A stretch of 64,000 bases of DNA from Hermatobates lingyangjiaoensis (GCA_026182355.1 JAPFBL010001928.1:3197001-3261000); one strand, 5' to 3'. Numbered from the stretch's first letter, positions 1-12,094 are shown. Numbers and translations: made by a program. Notes: a model not told the origin generated them from the sequence alone.

Positions 1-553
1 GCTGGTCAAATTAAAACAATGCTCAGTTAAATTCGCTCCTCTGACTTCTTTCCATTCGCTCTTAACCTTCAAAAATAAAATGTTTTTCTTGCTCTGATGC
101 TCTTCAGTTTTCATGATGACACGTCATCCATCACATTATTTATGCTTGCTAATGCTTATTTATGATATTAATATAATTACCTTTCTCCATAAAATATCAC
201 CCAACATTTGTTTAAATACTCAAATTTTATTTAATATTTTTGCAATTTATTTTAAAAAAAAACATTAAAAACGTGATTCCCATGAATAATGTTCGAAACA
301 CTTGAATCTAGGTTTACATGCTGTGTTCTATTTCAAAAGTCCTATAAATATGAAATATTATAAAATTGAAACAATGTGTGCTTTATAAAACAATCAGTAA
401 TCAATTTATTTAAATAAAAAACAGTTATGAATTTCAGCTGACAAGATAGAGAAGTATAAACTTGAAGCAGGTAAACACAATCTGTGCTTGACACGTCCAA
501 TTTGTTTAAGTTTGAGTAAGGAAAGATGACTCTGATAGTGATTGATCACTGAG
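1..553. other. unassigned AT-rich sequence
   Basis: No reading frame, RNA gene or repeat boundary is recognisable here. The sequence is AT-rich with short A and T runs and ends at the SINE copy that starts near 554. Confidence 0.5.
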
Positions 554-820
554 ATAGGTTAGGTTGCAGTGGCCGTCTCACGAGAGAACATACATGTAGA
601 CCAAAGATTTACCCTGTGTGCGATCATTTTAAAGCTTGGTTAACTGAATTTTTTTCGAACTCCGTATTTAGGGTACGGATCTTGAATGAGTACCTCACAA
701 TGTACCGACCTTAATTACCGTCGGCTTAACGTTCTCCCCGAGGGTAGATGTGGTAATTTTTTTTTCTCTTTCTGTGTGAATAAATTGGAGGCTAGAGTTG
801 GTATCGAAACCTGAAATCTA
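554..820 (-). mobile_element. tRNA-derived SINE copy, head truncated
   Basis: On the minus strand this matches the other SINE copies in the window. The 3' end lies at the low-coordinate side and carries the shared GGTTAGGTTGCAG block (554-569). A central part shared with the other copies follows (ACGTTCTCCCCGAGGG near 730). The pol III B-box-like segment is TATCGAAACCTGA at about 802-814. The A-box half of the tRNA-like head is missing; the copy stops at the (AC)n array that begins at 831. Family membership rests on comparison with 28461-28776 and 59292-59614. Confidence 0.7.
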
Positions 821-827
821 CAACAAA

Positions 828-830
<3 letters not shown>

Positions 831-878
<48 letters not shown>
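831..878. repeat. (AC)24 microsatellite
   Basis: Uninterrupted AC dinucleotide run directly beside the truncated SINE head. Confidence 0.97.
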
Positions 879-880
<2 letters not shown>

Positions 881-1287
881 AAGACAGAGAGTTACCCTGG
901 CTCGTAAAAACGGTTGTAATTGAATAGGAAACATTCAGAGAATCTTATTATCGCTCAATGATGATACGCAAAATTGTACAGTGTTGGTGATTTTGATGTG
1001 ATTGAGAGTTCTAGGCACATGATAGTAATAGAAAGCAGGTCTGCTGTCTGCACACTGACGCTTTCAAAATCCGTAAGCTCCGTACTTGGCAATAGCCTTG
1101 CCAGACTATAAAGATTACAGGACTAAAGACGAGCTAAAGCTTCCTCTTCGAGTCTTACCCAGAGTTTCACTCTTCACTTCCGAGTCCAATTCGTAATCAC
1201 TCGCTCTGCAAGCTCTTTTTACAGGTTCCATTCTGTTATTTTGTTGTTTGAAGGAGTGAGATGTTGAGAAAGTTATATGCGCTATTG

Positions 1288-1457
1288 ATATGTTCTTTCT
1301 AACTTTTGAATCGCGTTGTTTTCATAAAACTTGCTTTATCACGAAAACAACACGTTTCAAACATGTAATGTTCCTCTTCAGATTACATTTGTTTATCGCG
1401 ATGATGAAAAAGAAGTGAGTGAATCTCGTTGGTTTTTCATAAAACTTGTTTTATCTT
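1288..1457. mobile_element. family D fold-back element with hammerhead-like motif
   Basis: Two arms face each other: TTTTGAATCGCGTTGTTTTC (about 1304-1323) and its diverged complement around 1341-1360. The minus-strand arm, read from 1381 down to 1353, has CTGAAGA, one base, a GAACAT/ATGTTT hairpin and GAAACG. This is the same order as in the other fold-back families. A second fragment of the shared TTTTCATAAAACTTG block lies at about 1436-1450. Boundaries are approximate because the copy is old. Confidence 0.5.
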
Positions 1458-2010
1458 GATATACATGTACTCCTCGTTTAACGACGGCAATTTTTTTTTT
1501 GGTAACCGAATATATATACATATATCAGTCAAAAAGTTTGTAGTTAGCATACTCTACACTCTTTTTTTCTCTTTTCAAACAATCAAACAATGTAAACCAA
1601 TCTTGTTTATTGTTTTACTCAAAAATTACAAGAATTAAAAATCTTAGGTAGTACTGGAACAGTACTTCGACACTGAACCATTCCGTAACTTCGTGAGGGA
1701 TATAGAGTATTTCCGTAACTTCCATCGTAACAATTCCATGAGATATGGTGAGAGATAATAGTGTAGGAATAATGGTGAAAAAGTATGTACTATAATAGTG
1801 AAGATTAGAGAAATACATATAACTCATATTACAAAATTCAAGTAACTAGTCTTCAAACAGATAAAATTTATGGGAAAACAGACAAATTGCGAACACTGGT
1901 ATTGACGTTGGGATGTATTTGGATACCGGGACGATGATAAGATGAAAGCCACTTGGAGGTTGCATGTCAGATACAATCCCTTCACTTTCCACTTCCCTCA
2001 TAAACAGAAG

Positions 2011-2075
2011 TAACCTGAAGAAGAACACTAAGTGTTCGAACTGCGTGCTTTTCAATAAAACTTATTGTGTGGATA
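2011..2075 (+). mobile_element. family D arm with hammerhead-like motif
   Basis: CTGAAGA (2015-2021) is followed by one A, GAACAC (2023-2028), loop TAA, GTGTTC (2032-2037) and GAA (2038-2040). The hairpin is a perfect 6 bp. The usual GAAA has become GAAC, so a catalytic core would be damaged. Downstream TTTTCAATAAAACTT matches the sequence downstream of the same motif near 1320 and 1436. Only one arm is recognised. Confidence 0.5.
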
Positions 2076-2079
2076 ATAG

Positions 2080-4180
2080 TTCATCCATCAAAGAAAATAT
2101 AATTAGCTTTAACTATCTTTTCTTATTGCAAAAAAAAAATTCTAGTTATTGATGATATCAGATCAACGAATTTTAAAAAAAATTTGGTTTAGAAGGAAAA
2201 AAGTATGTACCCGGCAATAACTTATATATTTCAAGAATCAAGATGTCCAAAAATATAGGAGTCATATTCTTTATGAAGGCAATGATTGAATGAAAATCAG
2301 TTTGATATCTCAACCGGTGTGATTTATAGGATTCCACAAGCCACCAAGTATTTCCACAATTGGAATACTCACCAAGCCACCCACCTATACAGACATCGTC
2401 TAGAAACTCCAACAATGTACAACTGTATTGGCAATATGGAAACTTGTTAAGAATTAATTTCCATTATTTCTAAAAATAAATCAATTAGACGAAAAAATAA
2501 AAAGACATAAACTATAAATGTATAGTTTTTTAAACTTTAACAACCTCCTCAAAAATTATAAAGACTAATTTTACTGCTAATAAGACAAAAAAAAATGTAT
2601 TTGAACATGTATATTCTTTCTGAACATTTTCATAACTTAAACATATTTTAAACAATTTTTAATTTTTTTAAACATTTTCATAGACATTTTCAGAACTTAA
2701 ACGTCCATTTAGCGTTACGTATATCAGAATACGTCAAACTTGTATGTCACAGAAATTGTTAAAGGCCAATTTTAGTGCCAAATAAAAATTAAGTGACGAC
2801 AAGCGAACATAAGAGGAATGGGTACAGTAAACTAACTAAATATTATTGCAATTTAATTCCATTTAAAATGTATCTTAATGTCATGAATAAAGAATTTCAG
2901 ATATCTAAAATGTGGATCAATAAAATAAATTACCTGGATTTCTGGGTGTTTTTAAATATAGGATTCAGTGTCGAAATATTTAAGTATCATTTTTGAGAAA
3001 TTCACTGTGTTGAGGAAACTGTAAATTCCTTTGACGGAATGGCATTTCATTTTATGAAATTTAAAATTTTTCTAGCATTACTTCAATTTCGTTAACATTG
3101 AAGAAAGAAATTTTGTGATAAAGAAATTCACTATGACAGGCTTAGTATAACATTATATTATTAAACATAAGATTAATATTTAATCTATTAACTACTCAAT
3201 TTAGTCGCATCAGAATCTACCCCGCAGAAGAATATTAATTATAGTAACAGCTTTTGCACATCTCTGGCACATTTTGCATCGTTATTGAACAGAAATTGAA
3301 AGTCTACTCTGTTTAATTGGTAAAGCTATTCTGACCATATTAGAATAAAAGAATTTGGAATAAATTTGCTGAAGTTGAGTGGAAACCGCATCAGATTTTT
3401 TTTTTAATTGTTATGTTTACGTTCGAGCGTAGTCTTTGATCACAGTTCTCTTTTCCCTCACATTTCCTCTTTGTATCAGGTTGCTTTACGTTCTCCCAGT
3501 ATTCCTTTTGCCTATTTGATTTGCTCAACGAAGCCTGAAATTGATTTCAAACTTTTTCCACTAACAGAAATTTTTCTTTGAATTTCCCTCTCCTACCCCA
3601 CTTTTTTCTCTCTATCTCCTTCCCTTACAATAAAAGGACTTTACTTTTTTAGTCTACCCCCTCTAATGCCTTTGCAAAGTCTCAATGTGTTAACAGTTTT
3701 TTTTTCCTTTAAATTAGATACCCCTCCTCTCAGTCGGTCAAACAAACCCTTCCAACTTTAGTGTCTATATCAGACTAAAAACTTTTATAATTCCAGTTAG
3801 ATCTTCTAACGTTATCCCTTACCCAACTCTAAGTTGGGACTTTTGAATAATTAAATATCTTTGCAAAGATAAAAACACAACCCGTCCACACTTAAGTTAT
3901 CCTGTTTTATATTCCCTTTACAAACACATTATGCAAACTGCTTCCTTTGTTGGTTCAGTAGATAAATATTTGGTAGACTCTTACTCAAACATTTACAGCA
4001 GTTTTTTCCAAGTGAACTCACAGCGAATTCACAAGGTAGGAGCAGTTCTGTATGACTAATCTAGAGCCATTTAGACAGACAAAGTGCCCAATTGGCCAAA
4101 TTAACTTTATATTTTGAGAGCGAATTCTTAAAGTCAGTAACCACACTGACGTTTCAATTTGAGTTTTTCATCAAGCGTAC
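2080..4180. other. unassigned AT-rich sequence with pyrimidine-rich stretch
   Basis: No gene or defined repeat is supported. About 3440-3860 is rich in C and T on the plus strand. The short open frames here have low-complexity composition and no family resemblance. Confidence 0.45.
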
Positions 4181-4730
4181 ATTGTATACATGCTTTGGCA
4201 GGTTCAGGTGGCACTTCACTCCTTCACTTTCACGCCGGTTCAACCACCGCATAGCTGCTCCCCTCAGGTATCAATTAGGAAAACAAATGTCATTAGATTC
4301 TTTTTTTCCTCTTCATGCTAAAAATTTTAGAAAACCTCCTCAATGTTTGAAAACCTCTGCCTGTTTGAACACTATAACTTCTACAAGTCACTTTTAATAT
4401 TCGTTCCAGCCACAGCTGTGGTTGGAGCGCACTGTGGAAATAATAAATAGTAAAAATTCAAGCAGAAAAACTTTTTTGTGTTTACAGCTGACTTATGTAA
4501 ATGTATAGATAAAATAGAAAAGTGAACTTACAGAATTCGAAAGAGAAACTAGAATGCAGTATTTGAAATTAACGCAAGATAGATTAATACCATATTACTG
4601 ATTGTGGGACTAATTGTAGTTAATCTATAGTAGTCAGATGATTACCTCATTGATCACTAAAACAGCAAACAATTATTTTTTCTTCCATACAAGAAAAACA
4701 AGAAATCATTTGAAATTATCATTTTGTAAA

Positions 4731-4750
4731 TATATATATATATATATATA
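4731..4750. repeat. (TA)10 microsatellite
   Basis: Pure TA run bounding the family C copy that starts at 4751. Confidence 0.95.
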
Positions 4751-4960
4751 CACTTTAACACATAGAAAAGAACACAGAAAGACACTACAGAACTCACTTC
4801 GATATTTCGACATCCGTCGTCATCGGGAAGAAGTGCGAAGTACTCGCGTTGAGAAGCAAACTGCTACTGGCCTCCAGAGTAACTCGTGGAACCACCGCAA
4901 TGCTGCTCCCCAGCGGAGGAGAGGAAAAATAGAAATCCTTCCAATATTTATTTAGAAAAC
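4751..4960 (-). mobile_element. family C element arm with hammerhead-like motif
   Basis: The stretch starts at a (TA)n tract with a block seen again at 53408-53460 and 61195-61250 (ACACAGAAAGACA). The minus-strand motif at about 4799-4827 reads CGATGA, then C, a short GAC-containing hairpin, then GTCGAAATATCG. GAAA is followed by TAT and C, so the short palindrome ATAT is present. GC-richer sequence (about 4860-4925) follows and ends near the TAA array at 4985. Confidence 0.55.
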
Positions 4961-4984
4961 AAGATAAAAAATATATAAAATACG

Positions 4985-5092
4985 AAATAATAATAATAAA
5001 AAATAAATAATAATAATAAAATAATAATAATAATAAAATAATAATAATAATAAAATAATAATAATAATAATAATAAAATAAAAAATAAATAA
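4985..5092. repeat. (TAA)n / (TAAA)n microsatellite
   Basis: Imperfect AAT/TAA trinucleotide array with interspersed AAAT units. It produces a long poly-Tyr/Ile/Leu frame on the minus strand that is not a gene. Confidence 0.95.
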
Positions 5093-5235
5093 CGGTACAG
5101 GTTGAGACCAGGAGGAGAACGAGCCCCAAGGAGGCATATGAATGCCTCTTCGGAAGCTCTAAGGGTGACATGGGAATTAGACTCGGGGATTTGTTTGAGG
5201 ATTTGTACCCTGAAACAATCATTGAAAGGGAGGTC
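5093..5235. mobile_element. fold-back-related GC-rich fragment
   Basis: A GC-richer block between two microsatellites. GAGACCAGGAGGAGAACG (about 5103-5120) and GGAATTAGACTCGGGG resemble internal parts of the neighbouring HHR-bearing elements, but no core motif is intact. Assignment is by position and composition only. Confidence 0.3.

Positions 5236-5299
<64 letters not shown>
5236..5299. repeat. (TA)n microsatellite, interrupted
   Basis: TA array with two short interruptions, between two element fragments. Confidence 0.95.
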
Positions 5300-5302
<3 letters not shown>

Positions 5303-5413
5303 CACACAGGAAAGAGAAAAACAAATAAAGACACACACAAAAGACTCATAACGATATTTCGACAGTCGTCGTCATCGGGCAGAAGTAGTCCCTTTGAGTA
5401 TGAAGCTGAAGCT

Positions 5414-5415
<2 letters not shown>
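5300..5415 (-). mobile_element. family C element arm with hammerhead-like motif
   Basis: The terminal block (AGACACACACAAAAGACTCA, about 5331-5350) is followed on the minus strand by a motif at about 5352-5379: CGATGA, C, GAC...GTC hairpin, GAAA, TAT, C. The first core base is CG rather than CT. The copy is bounded on both sides by (TA)n. Confidence 0.55.

Positions 5416-5453
<38 letters not shown>
5416..5453. repeat. (AT)n microsatellite
   Basis: Pure AT dinucleotide run. Confidence 0.97.
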
Positions 5454-5454
<1 letters not shown>

Positions 5455-5484
5455 CAATAATAACTTCTTGACCGTGCTACAGAT

Positions 5485-5668
5485 ATATAACTAAAAAGAT
5501 AAATCGGGACGTGGTAAGTTTCTTCCACTTCCAATCAAACTCTCATTTTCCTACTTTTGCCTTTGAAAAAGATTTTGAATAAAATCTAAACGTCGGCAAT
5601 GAGAGTTTCATTGGAAGTGGAAGAAACAGACCGCAGCCCCATTTATCTTTTTTAGTTATATATATAGT
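5485..5668. mobile_element. family F fold-back element
   Basis: Diverged inverted arms at about 5485-5549 and 5598-5666. Shared blocks include TTCTTCCACTTCCAAT against ATTGGAAGTGGAAGAA, and TAACTAAAAAGATAAAT against ATTTATCTTTTTTAGTTA. Between them is a hammerhead-like unit (5557-5599): TTGCC, a degenerate core (CTTTGAAAAA), hairpin GATTTT/AAAATC with loop GAAT, then TAAACGTC and GGCAA. TTGCC and GGCAA can pair as a 5-bp outer stem, and ACGT is palindromic. The core G is lost, so activity is doubtful. Confidence 0.6.
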
Positions 5669-6114
5669 ACTAAGAGGTGTTGGGGCATGCCATGAACTCA
5701 GTAGTAGTTCTGATAATCAGTATGTCTACTTCAAGACAAGAACATTATAGCCTAAGGAATTATCACGACCAAAGTATTTTCTATTCATTGTACACAAGCA
5801 ACTTGCTTCAAGCTAGCTCTCGGGTACGAGAGATAAGTTTATAATGAAACAGTAAGTTGCATAACCATTGATTTATTTTGGTGGAATCGTAGAGTCCACG
5901 AAAGATATTTTGGGAACCAAAGTCATAAAAGTTAAAGTCATAATCATTCAAGTTCCGCTTGTATAGCATAGAAAGATTAATTTTACTATTTTTCGATATT
6001 TCAAAAGATTTTAGATGGTGTTACAGTAAAATTTCTTGGAAAAAAAGCTTGCAAAAAAATGAAACCTATAATCGTTTGAAGTCAACTGATAGCCTGTTGT
6101 GATTCTTTCTGTAT
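5669..6114. other. unassigned sequence
   Basis: No gene or repeat family recognised. Ordinary AT-rich sequence after the family F element. Confidence 0.4.
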
Positions 6115-6300
6115 TGTTTGTTGCTTATAGGTTTACCGGGCTATACGTACACACGCTCTACGCACAAGGAATACGTAATTATGATCCTTTGGAGGTAATG
6201 AAGCCTATTGTTTCATTAGTAGAGGTCACGCTACGATTCAGCCCTCTACAGTGATGGAATTCAGTCCGTCAAGTGATTGAACAATCTGCCAAAAAAATCT
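6115..6300. other. GC-richer complex island, candidate non-coding element
   Basis: This block (for example CTACGCACAAGGAATACG near 6158 and the GTAGAGGTCACGCTACG region) is of higher complexity and G+C than its flanks and has no usable reading frame. It contains ATTA/TAAT cores beside GC-rich words. It could be a regulatory element, but the sequence alone does not prove this. Confidence 0.25.
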
Positions 6301-6569
6301 ATTCAACAAAACTTTTCTAAATTAGATATGAATATTCTGGTATTTCGTGGTATCAAAATTGTAATGAGAAATATTTATTGAAAATGTGAATTGCTTGTTT
6401 CAATTAAATGGTTATTTACTCGTATTTAGAGCAGATAGCAAATAAATAGTTGATTTTTACTTCCACTGATAGGCACGCTCGTTATTGTTTCTTCTCATAT
6501 TTGGGTTCGTTACATTTATTGAAATACTTGTATTTTGACTTTGACCAAATACTTAGCAGTTATTTTACA

Positions 6570-6920
6570 CTACATAAAAGCCCTATGAGCCCGCTTTACA
6601 CACACAAGTACATGTTAGAGCTGCTGTAGCTCTACTTGGGCGCAGTTTCCATTTACTTCTATTTAGCTGCATGCTTCAGCAATAGGGACAAGCGAGTATC
6701 GGACTTTTAATTACAAAAGCCACTTGGGCAAGTTTCATTTTGTCTGAGCCAATGTCGTCCACTCGTTCAAATAACTACAGTTTTCATTTGACCTCGCCTC
6801 TGGCGAGTTGATGACATTTCCCAACTTTGCAAATCTCGTTATCTCAGTTCCCATCTGTTTGCCTTCACTCTCATTTGCTTGATTCAATTTCCGCCATTCT
6901 AATGCCTAATACATTCCTTT
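6570..6920. other. GC-richer complex island, candidate non-coding element
   Basis: About 350 bases of mixed composition with no long open frame and no match to the repeat families of the window. It includes the near-inverted pair AGAGCTGCTGTAGCTCT (6616-6632), which can form a short hairpin. It resembles conserved non-coding sequence in texture only; conservation was not tested. Confidence 0.25.
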
Positions 6921-9230
6921 AAAACTACTTTTTTTTGTTTACTGTAACTCAGTTTTGATAGCATCAGATATTACTGGCAATCCTACATCTTTACTCTAGC
7001 ATTAATTTAGAGTAATTTATATATTTCTGTTGTTGACTGTATGCTTTACTAAATTAACTATTTGCCACGTTATATCCTGTGAGTTTAAATGACTATAATA
7101 TACGTACATATCAGATAAATATTGGAAAAAATTGTAACATATGGTCATAAAACACCGTTTACAAAATTATATTTACAAATATATTTAAAAAAGTATATAT
7201 TTGAAAAATTAGTATTCATTAATATATAAAACATTAAACAACTAATAGAACGTTAGAAAATCTATCTAATAAATCTTGAATGGACGTAACACTCCATTTT
7301 ACTATAAGGAAATATAAGATCAAATACGTTGACAATGAGAGCCCTGTTTTACAGTAATACTCTAATGTATTCTACAGCATATGGATAAATCCAACTCTAT
7401 ATTAGTACCAACCATGGATTAAAAAACGTCTATGATGAGCTCTTTCAAGATCCAAGAATTAAGCCAAATTCATTTCTTTAAGATTTTATAATATTTCTAT
7501 TTTTTCAGAATAATATAAGATAAAATGTCAGATTTATCGCTTAAAAGAAGGTTAAGATTAGAATCTGTTTGTAGTAAAGTGCAGAGGAATACATTTCCAA
7601 TGCCTCCCTACTACCCAAAGACAATGAGAATCATAAAAACATGGAAAAAGAATTATTATAGAATTATAACTATTAAAGAAAAAGTTAAGCAGTATATCAA
7701 GTATTAAGTTTTATTCAAGAGTGAAAAATTTAGTTTAATTAGAACACATGTTAGCCAAATCAGTCATACCATGGGAAAAGTCAGGAATGTATGTTTCACT
7801 GTCATTGATGTTTTTTCACTTAAAAATTTTACCGTGACTATATCATATATTAACTCGTTAAAACATTTAAATATTTTTTTAAAACCTCTAAATAACAAAT
7901 TCATTTCAATCGATTCGCTTAATAAAATGCTAATGATTGTAAACAAATAAACAAAAAAGATAAGCACACAAGGTGGATCCATTATTCCAAGATGAATTTG
8001 AGGTTTATAACTATAAAGCTTTTTATAGTAATTGAAATTTTGTGAAATTATTTTTTTAAATTGATAATTTTACGTTTAATTTTATGGCAAAATATAATTC
8101 TTCTTTATTTATTGTCGTTAAAAAACAACATATTCTGAAATGTTTAAATGAACCATAATACCCCTTTATGTAAATATAATTTTGAAAAAAGAAATCTTCA
8201 AACCCCCCTGTTATAATGAGCTAGTTTTAAATACAATTTCTTTCGGATCTGTATTAAATATATGATATTCTATCATATCGAAATTTATGACAGAATTTCA
8301 AACGGTATTCTATCCTCCCCATAAGCTTTTTGATTGTATCATGAGTGAATTTTTTTGCATTTTATCAAAAAAGAAGAGATACCACTTCAGTTGTATTACC
8401 ATTCTGGAATTTTCTATGAGAATCCACTTAAGCTCCTTAAGGTTTTCTAAAAGACAGTTGCTAAATCTTTTGAAGAGTTAATATGATATTTAAGGGCAGT
8501 AATATTCTTACAACTATCAATGCAATACCCAATCACACATATATTATGTTTCCAGTGGGTGATAGATGGTTGTCTGGCAAAAGCTGTCTACTCGTCTCAT
8601 TCCTGCACTTTTTAACAAATGTCAATGTATTTATATATTTCTTGTCGTACTTAAAAATCTAATTGCTTTTGCATAATATCGAAGCACATATAAAGTACTT
8701 TTTCGTCCATATTAATAAGCAAAATAATTTTAAGCCATTTGTCCGTTATTACAACAAACTTAAAAATTTTTATTAGATAATGTTGTATTATGCATATTTC
8801 ATATAAGATGTTTATTTCAATGTTGGAAGAGAAATTTTGCCTTAGAAATGACAACTGTTATGTTCCATCTATAACAAACGGATTGATCAACAAAGATTAT
8901 TTCAATTTTGTTATAACTGATTCAATGGATGTTGCTTGTAGCCAAATTAAAGTAAATTAGAATAGTGAATAATTTCTTTTCTTGAGTTTGATAATACGCT
9001 TACATGATAGCTACATTAAAATAAAACAAAATTGACTGTTAATGAGTTTAATATTCTGTTACTTATCATAATGTTGAGTACTGGCCACTCCAGATTTTTC
9101 TTAAATTCTTAGTATTATAATTTGTATCATTTTATGCGTTAAGAGTTTGCATCATTGTTGATGATAGCACCAGTATCACTCTCGATTGTTATATATATAA
9201 TTTTTGATAAAAGTATTGACCGTGAAATAG
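6921..9230. other. unassigned AT-rich sequence
   Basis: No convincing gene. Small frames at 7525-7707 and 8287-8481 have no recognisable domain. About 9069-9100 carries a block (GGCCACTCCAGATTTTT) seen again near 31728 and, diverged, near 24510. These point to a dispersed repeat family that I could not delimit. Confidence 0.4.
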
Positions 9231-9232
9231 AA

Positions 9233-9540
9233 ACAAAACTAAAGTTCATCAGGACTCGGTCAGTTCTTCAAGTTCAAATTAAACTCTTATTGCCAACGTT
9301 TTGGTTTTTATTTAAAACCTTTTTTATAGGCAAAAGTATAAAATTTTGAAACTTATATCAGAGATGATTTCACAAAGAAAAATAATCTTTAATGTAATGC
9401 TTAGTATTTATGTTTCAATATTTTAGATTTCTGCCTATGAAAAAGGTTTTAAATAATAACTGAAACGTTGGGAATGAGAGTTTAATTTGAACTTGAAGAA
9501 CTGACCGAGTCATGATAAACACTAATTTTGGTTATATATA
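9233..9540. mobile_element. family F fold-back element, full length
   Basis: Inverted arms at about 9237-9312 and 9432-9520 share ACTCGGTCAGTTCTTCAAGT against its complement near 9489-9512. Each arm carries a hammerhead-like unit: TGCC, a degenerate core (TATGAAAAA), GGTTTT hairpin, GAAACGTT on the plus strand and the mirror image on the minus strand. In the left arm TTGCC/GGCAA can pair. The central 110 bases are AT-rich and unique. A (TA)n tract bounds the right end at about 9533. Confidence 0.65.
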
Positions 9541-9551
9541 TATATATATAT

Positions 9552-9762
9552 AAAGATTTCACATAAACACGTGAAATAACAATCATTGATCAAACCACAA
9601 TATGAAATGGGAAACAAGACTAAGATCTTTTAACCGTAACAAGCGGTCTTCGTCAGAGTCTAAAACCCCCACTTCAATTGGGTTTTTGACTCTGACGAAG
9701 ACCGCTCGTTACGATTAAAAGATCTTAGTCTTGTTTTCCCATTTCATATTGTGGTTTCATCA
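9552..9762. mobile_element. family A fold-back element, copy A1
   Basis: The left arm starts AAAGATTTCACATAAACACG and runs into CAAACCACAAT. The right arm mirrors it and ends at a TA-rich tract. Both arms contain the CTGACGA motif (plus strand 9692-9698, minus strand 9656-9650). Between the motifs lie the complementary tracts AAAACCC and GGGTTTTT, so the whole element can fold into one long hairpin. The plus-strand core has TAAA in place of GAAA. Confidence 0.85.
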
Positions 9763-10064
9763 TATATATGTATATATATATATAAAGTTGATTATATTTT
9801 CTTTTGAATTGCATGTGTGTGAAAAAAGTGTTAAATAAAACCGATGTGTTTGCTTTGGTAGTTTAATTGAAACCAAAAAAATGAACCATTCCTCATTAAT
9901 ATTTTTCCTCTACAAAAAAAAAAACATTTTAATGATATATCGGATGCTTTATTCTTCGAATTTATTTGAACCCATTTGATTTTACTGCTTCGCTTAAACT
10001 CAATAAATAGGCAGAGGAGTAATAATTAAATGTCATTAAAAGTTTTATTGTTATTTAGTGCAGT
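9763..10064. other. unassigned AT-rich sequence
   Basis: A short TA tract, then unique AT-rich sequence. Nothing supportable. Confidence 0.4.
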
Positions 10065-10205
10065 TTGTTGATTACGGGGAGCGCTCAGACAATCATTAAA
10101 TTAGGCCCAAGAGCCTGTTTTTAACCGCAATGGTGGCGGTGTTTTGATTAGCCCTCCAAGTGTATGGACCACGAAGTGCATGCCTGCCCCAATCACTTGA
10201 ATATA
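10065..10205. other. GC-richer complex island, candidate non-coding element
   Basis: A compact block with CAATCATTAAATTAGG beside GC-rich words such as CAATGGTGGCGGTG. It stands out from the flanking AT-rich sequence and has no open frame of useful length. The inverted words AGGCCCAAGAGCCT may form a small stem. It looks like a candidate regulatory element. Confidence 0.28.
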
Positions 10206-10756
10206 TTCCCAGAACTTACTCTAACTGGCTTTATAAATTTAAAATAATAGTCTCATTTCTACCTCTATTTTACTTTTATTTCAAACAGAAACTGTTATAA
10301 AGCTTGGGTAATACTTTTGATTAACTTTCTTTTGGAGATTTATGAAATAGTTAAAATAACTTTCATCAATTTAACTTTCGTTCATTTTTAAGATTTATTT
10401 TCAGAATTTAAACTATATTGGTACTTAAAGATATTGTCTTATATTGATTGGTTATATTTTCTTAATATGTATATCATATTCCGACTTTCCCAGCAGAAAT
10501 TGATTCTAAATAGGAACAAAGTAGGGTTTTGTTACGAAGTTCCATCACTTTAATCAGAAGCCGATTTTCTTGAACTGATACTGACTTGGGGAAAAATAAA
10601 TTGATGATGAAAATATGCGTTCAAATGTTTTTCATAAAACAATGAATCACGCAATTAAACGAACATAACCGTAATAAATATTTCAAAGAACAGTCGTTAT
10701 CTGGAGGGAATTAGAAGAGAAGAAGAGGAGTAAACGATACAGCTGAATGATTCAAT

Positions 10757-10832
10757 GCAGAATGACTAGTTCTAGAAGAAACGGTAGGCTAATTTAGCCT
10801 AGAACGGTAGTTCTAGAAGAAACGGTAGGCTA
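10757..10832. repeat. short direct duplication
   Basis: The word AGTTCTAGAAGAAACGG followed by TAGGCTA occurs twice (about 10768 and 10809), separated by an inverted word TAGCCTAGAACGG. It looks like a small local duplication. Confidence 0.75.
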
Positions 10833-11410
10833 TACTTACGATACTCTTTTGTCACAAGTGTAACACGAAATGGGAATGAAGAAGAGAGTGAAGATTAAAA
10901 AAAACTTTTTATAATCTAAAATGAGAAAGACTCATAAAAATTAATAATAAATGAGAAATAAATAAAATTATTACTTTGGGTTTACACCGGCTCTTCAAGT
11001 TTATTTGGTATAATCAGTGGTTATCTATTTGAGCAACTGTACTATAATACTGTACGTGTCAATACGCAGGAATAGGAACAGGCTGGTTACTGGGCTCATA
11101 GACAGAAGACCTATGACCATTCATCTGCATACTAAACACACTGGAGTACAGGCAAACATGAAAAAACACCGTAATTTAGTGGACACATTCTAGACTGGAA
11201 ATTTATGTAACTATTGCAGGAGACATATATAATTATTACAAATATTAGAGGCTAATTGTAGAGCAAGTAAGGAAAACGACACACATTGATTCATATTCGT
11301 AATTCCACATTACTTAGTAGTTATTGGAGATGTAGTAGTTTTTGAGGAAAAGATCATTTTCTTCGAAAGATTTCAGAAAGATATACGAGTAAGTTATTTA
11401 AAAATAGCGA
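10833..11410. other. unassigned AT-rich sequence
   Basis: No gene, RNA or repeat family identified. Confidence 0.4.
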
Positions 11411-11640
11411 AATGGAGGTGACCGGCTATGGAGGACAGCACTGGCGCTTCCCGGCTCGGTTACTTACCGTTGGTACGTGCTCGTTACAACGTGCTTGGTC
11501 TCCCTTGCTCTTTTCTCCTCAAGACGGATTGCCCGAAAATTTGAGTTTGTCAGTGTGTCTTTTTATTCTTTGTGTTACTCTTCTTGAATTTTGAACTTGT
11601 ATTGTGTCCAGTTTGGATCGTATTTCTGTTTATCAAGTGA
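11411..11640 (+). mobile_element. family B element, single arm
   Basis: The arm includes TTTTCTCCTCAAGACGG (about 11511-11527), then CCCGAAAATTTGAG, and ends with a diverged form of the terminal block (TTTGGATCGTATTTC, about 11612-11626) seen at 24689, 51156 and 54109. The core is CTCAAGA, a substitution in the expected CTGAAGA. The GC-rich upstream part (about 11412-11510) produces a 60-codon frame that is not a gene. The inverted partner is absent. Confidence 0.6.
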
Positions 11641-12091
11641 ATATATGTATAAGTTAGCTGGTAACAAACAACCACCTTCTTTGTCCCAGAGACAGCCGCA
11701 CCTTGCATGAGTGTTGAACTTAGAATACAATGTAAGTTGTAAAAGTTTATTTAAGAGCTAGCGTTGCGCCGCAGCTCCAGTCTTGTCTTAGCTCCAGTCA
11801 GTCTTGTCTAGTTTGTCAAACCGGTTAGTTAGTCAAACCCTCAGTCAATCTGGTAAGACCTAGTTTGTCTCAGGAGTCTTTTATTTAACCGATTATTTGT
11901 ATTGTCTTAATCTATATATCATGTTCAGACAGACCCCTATTAGCAAATCCTAATAGTAAAAAATATATTAAAAACATATAAGGTAATTTGTGAAATATAA
12001 AATAATTTATAATAAAGAAATTGCAATTTCAACTTTTTTTAAACAGACAATGTCTATAAAAGAAAAACATATACAAAACTAAACAAAAAAC

Positions 12092-12094
<3 letters not shown>
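11641..12094. other. unassigned sequence
   Basis: Contains short internal repetition of GTCTTGTCT-like words (about 11783-11880) and then plain AT-rich sequence. No gene recognised. Confidence 0.4.

Noticed and set aside
831..878. CRISPR-like or regulatory tandem structure
   Set aside because: Plain (AC)n microsatellite; no CRISPR array with spaced repeats occurs in the window.
4794..5336. Longest open frame (180 codons, minus strand)
   Set aside because: It is a translation of TAA and TA microsatellites plus family C sequence; runs of Tyr, Ile and Leu, no domain.
11412..11594. 60-codon frame with a plausible start
   Set aside because: It is the family B element arm, repeated in related form at 24.8, 51.2 and 53.6-54.1 kb.
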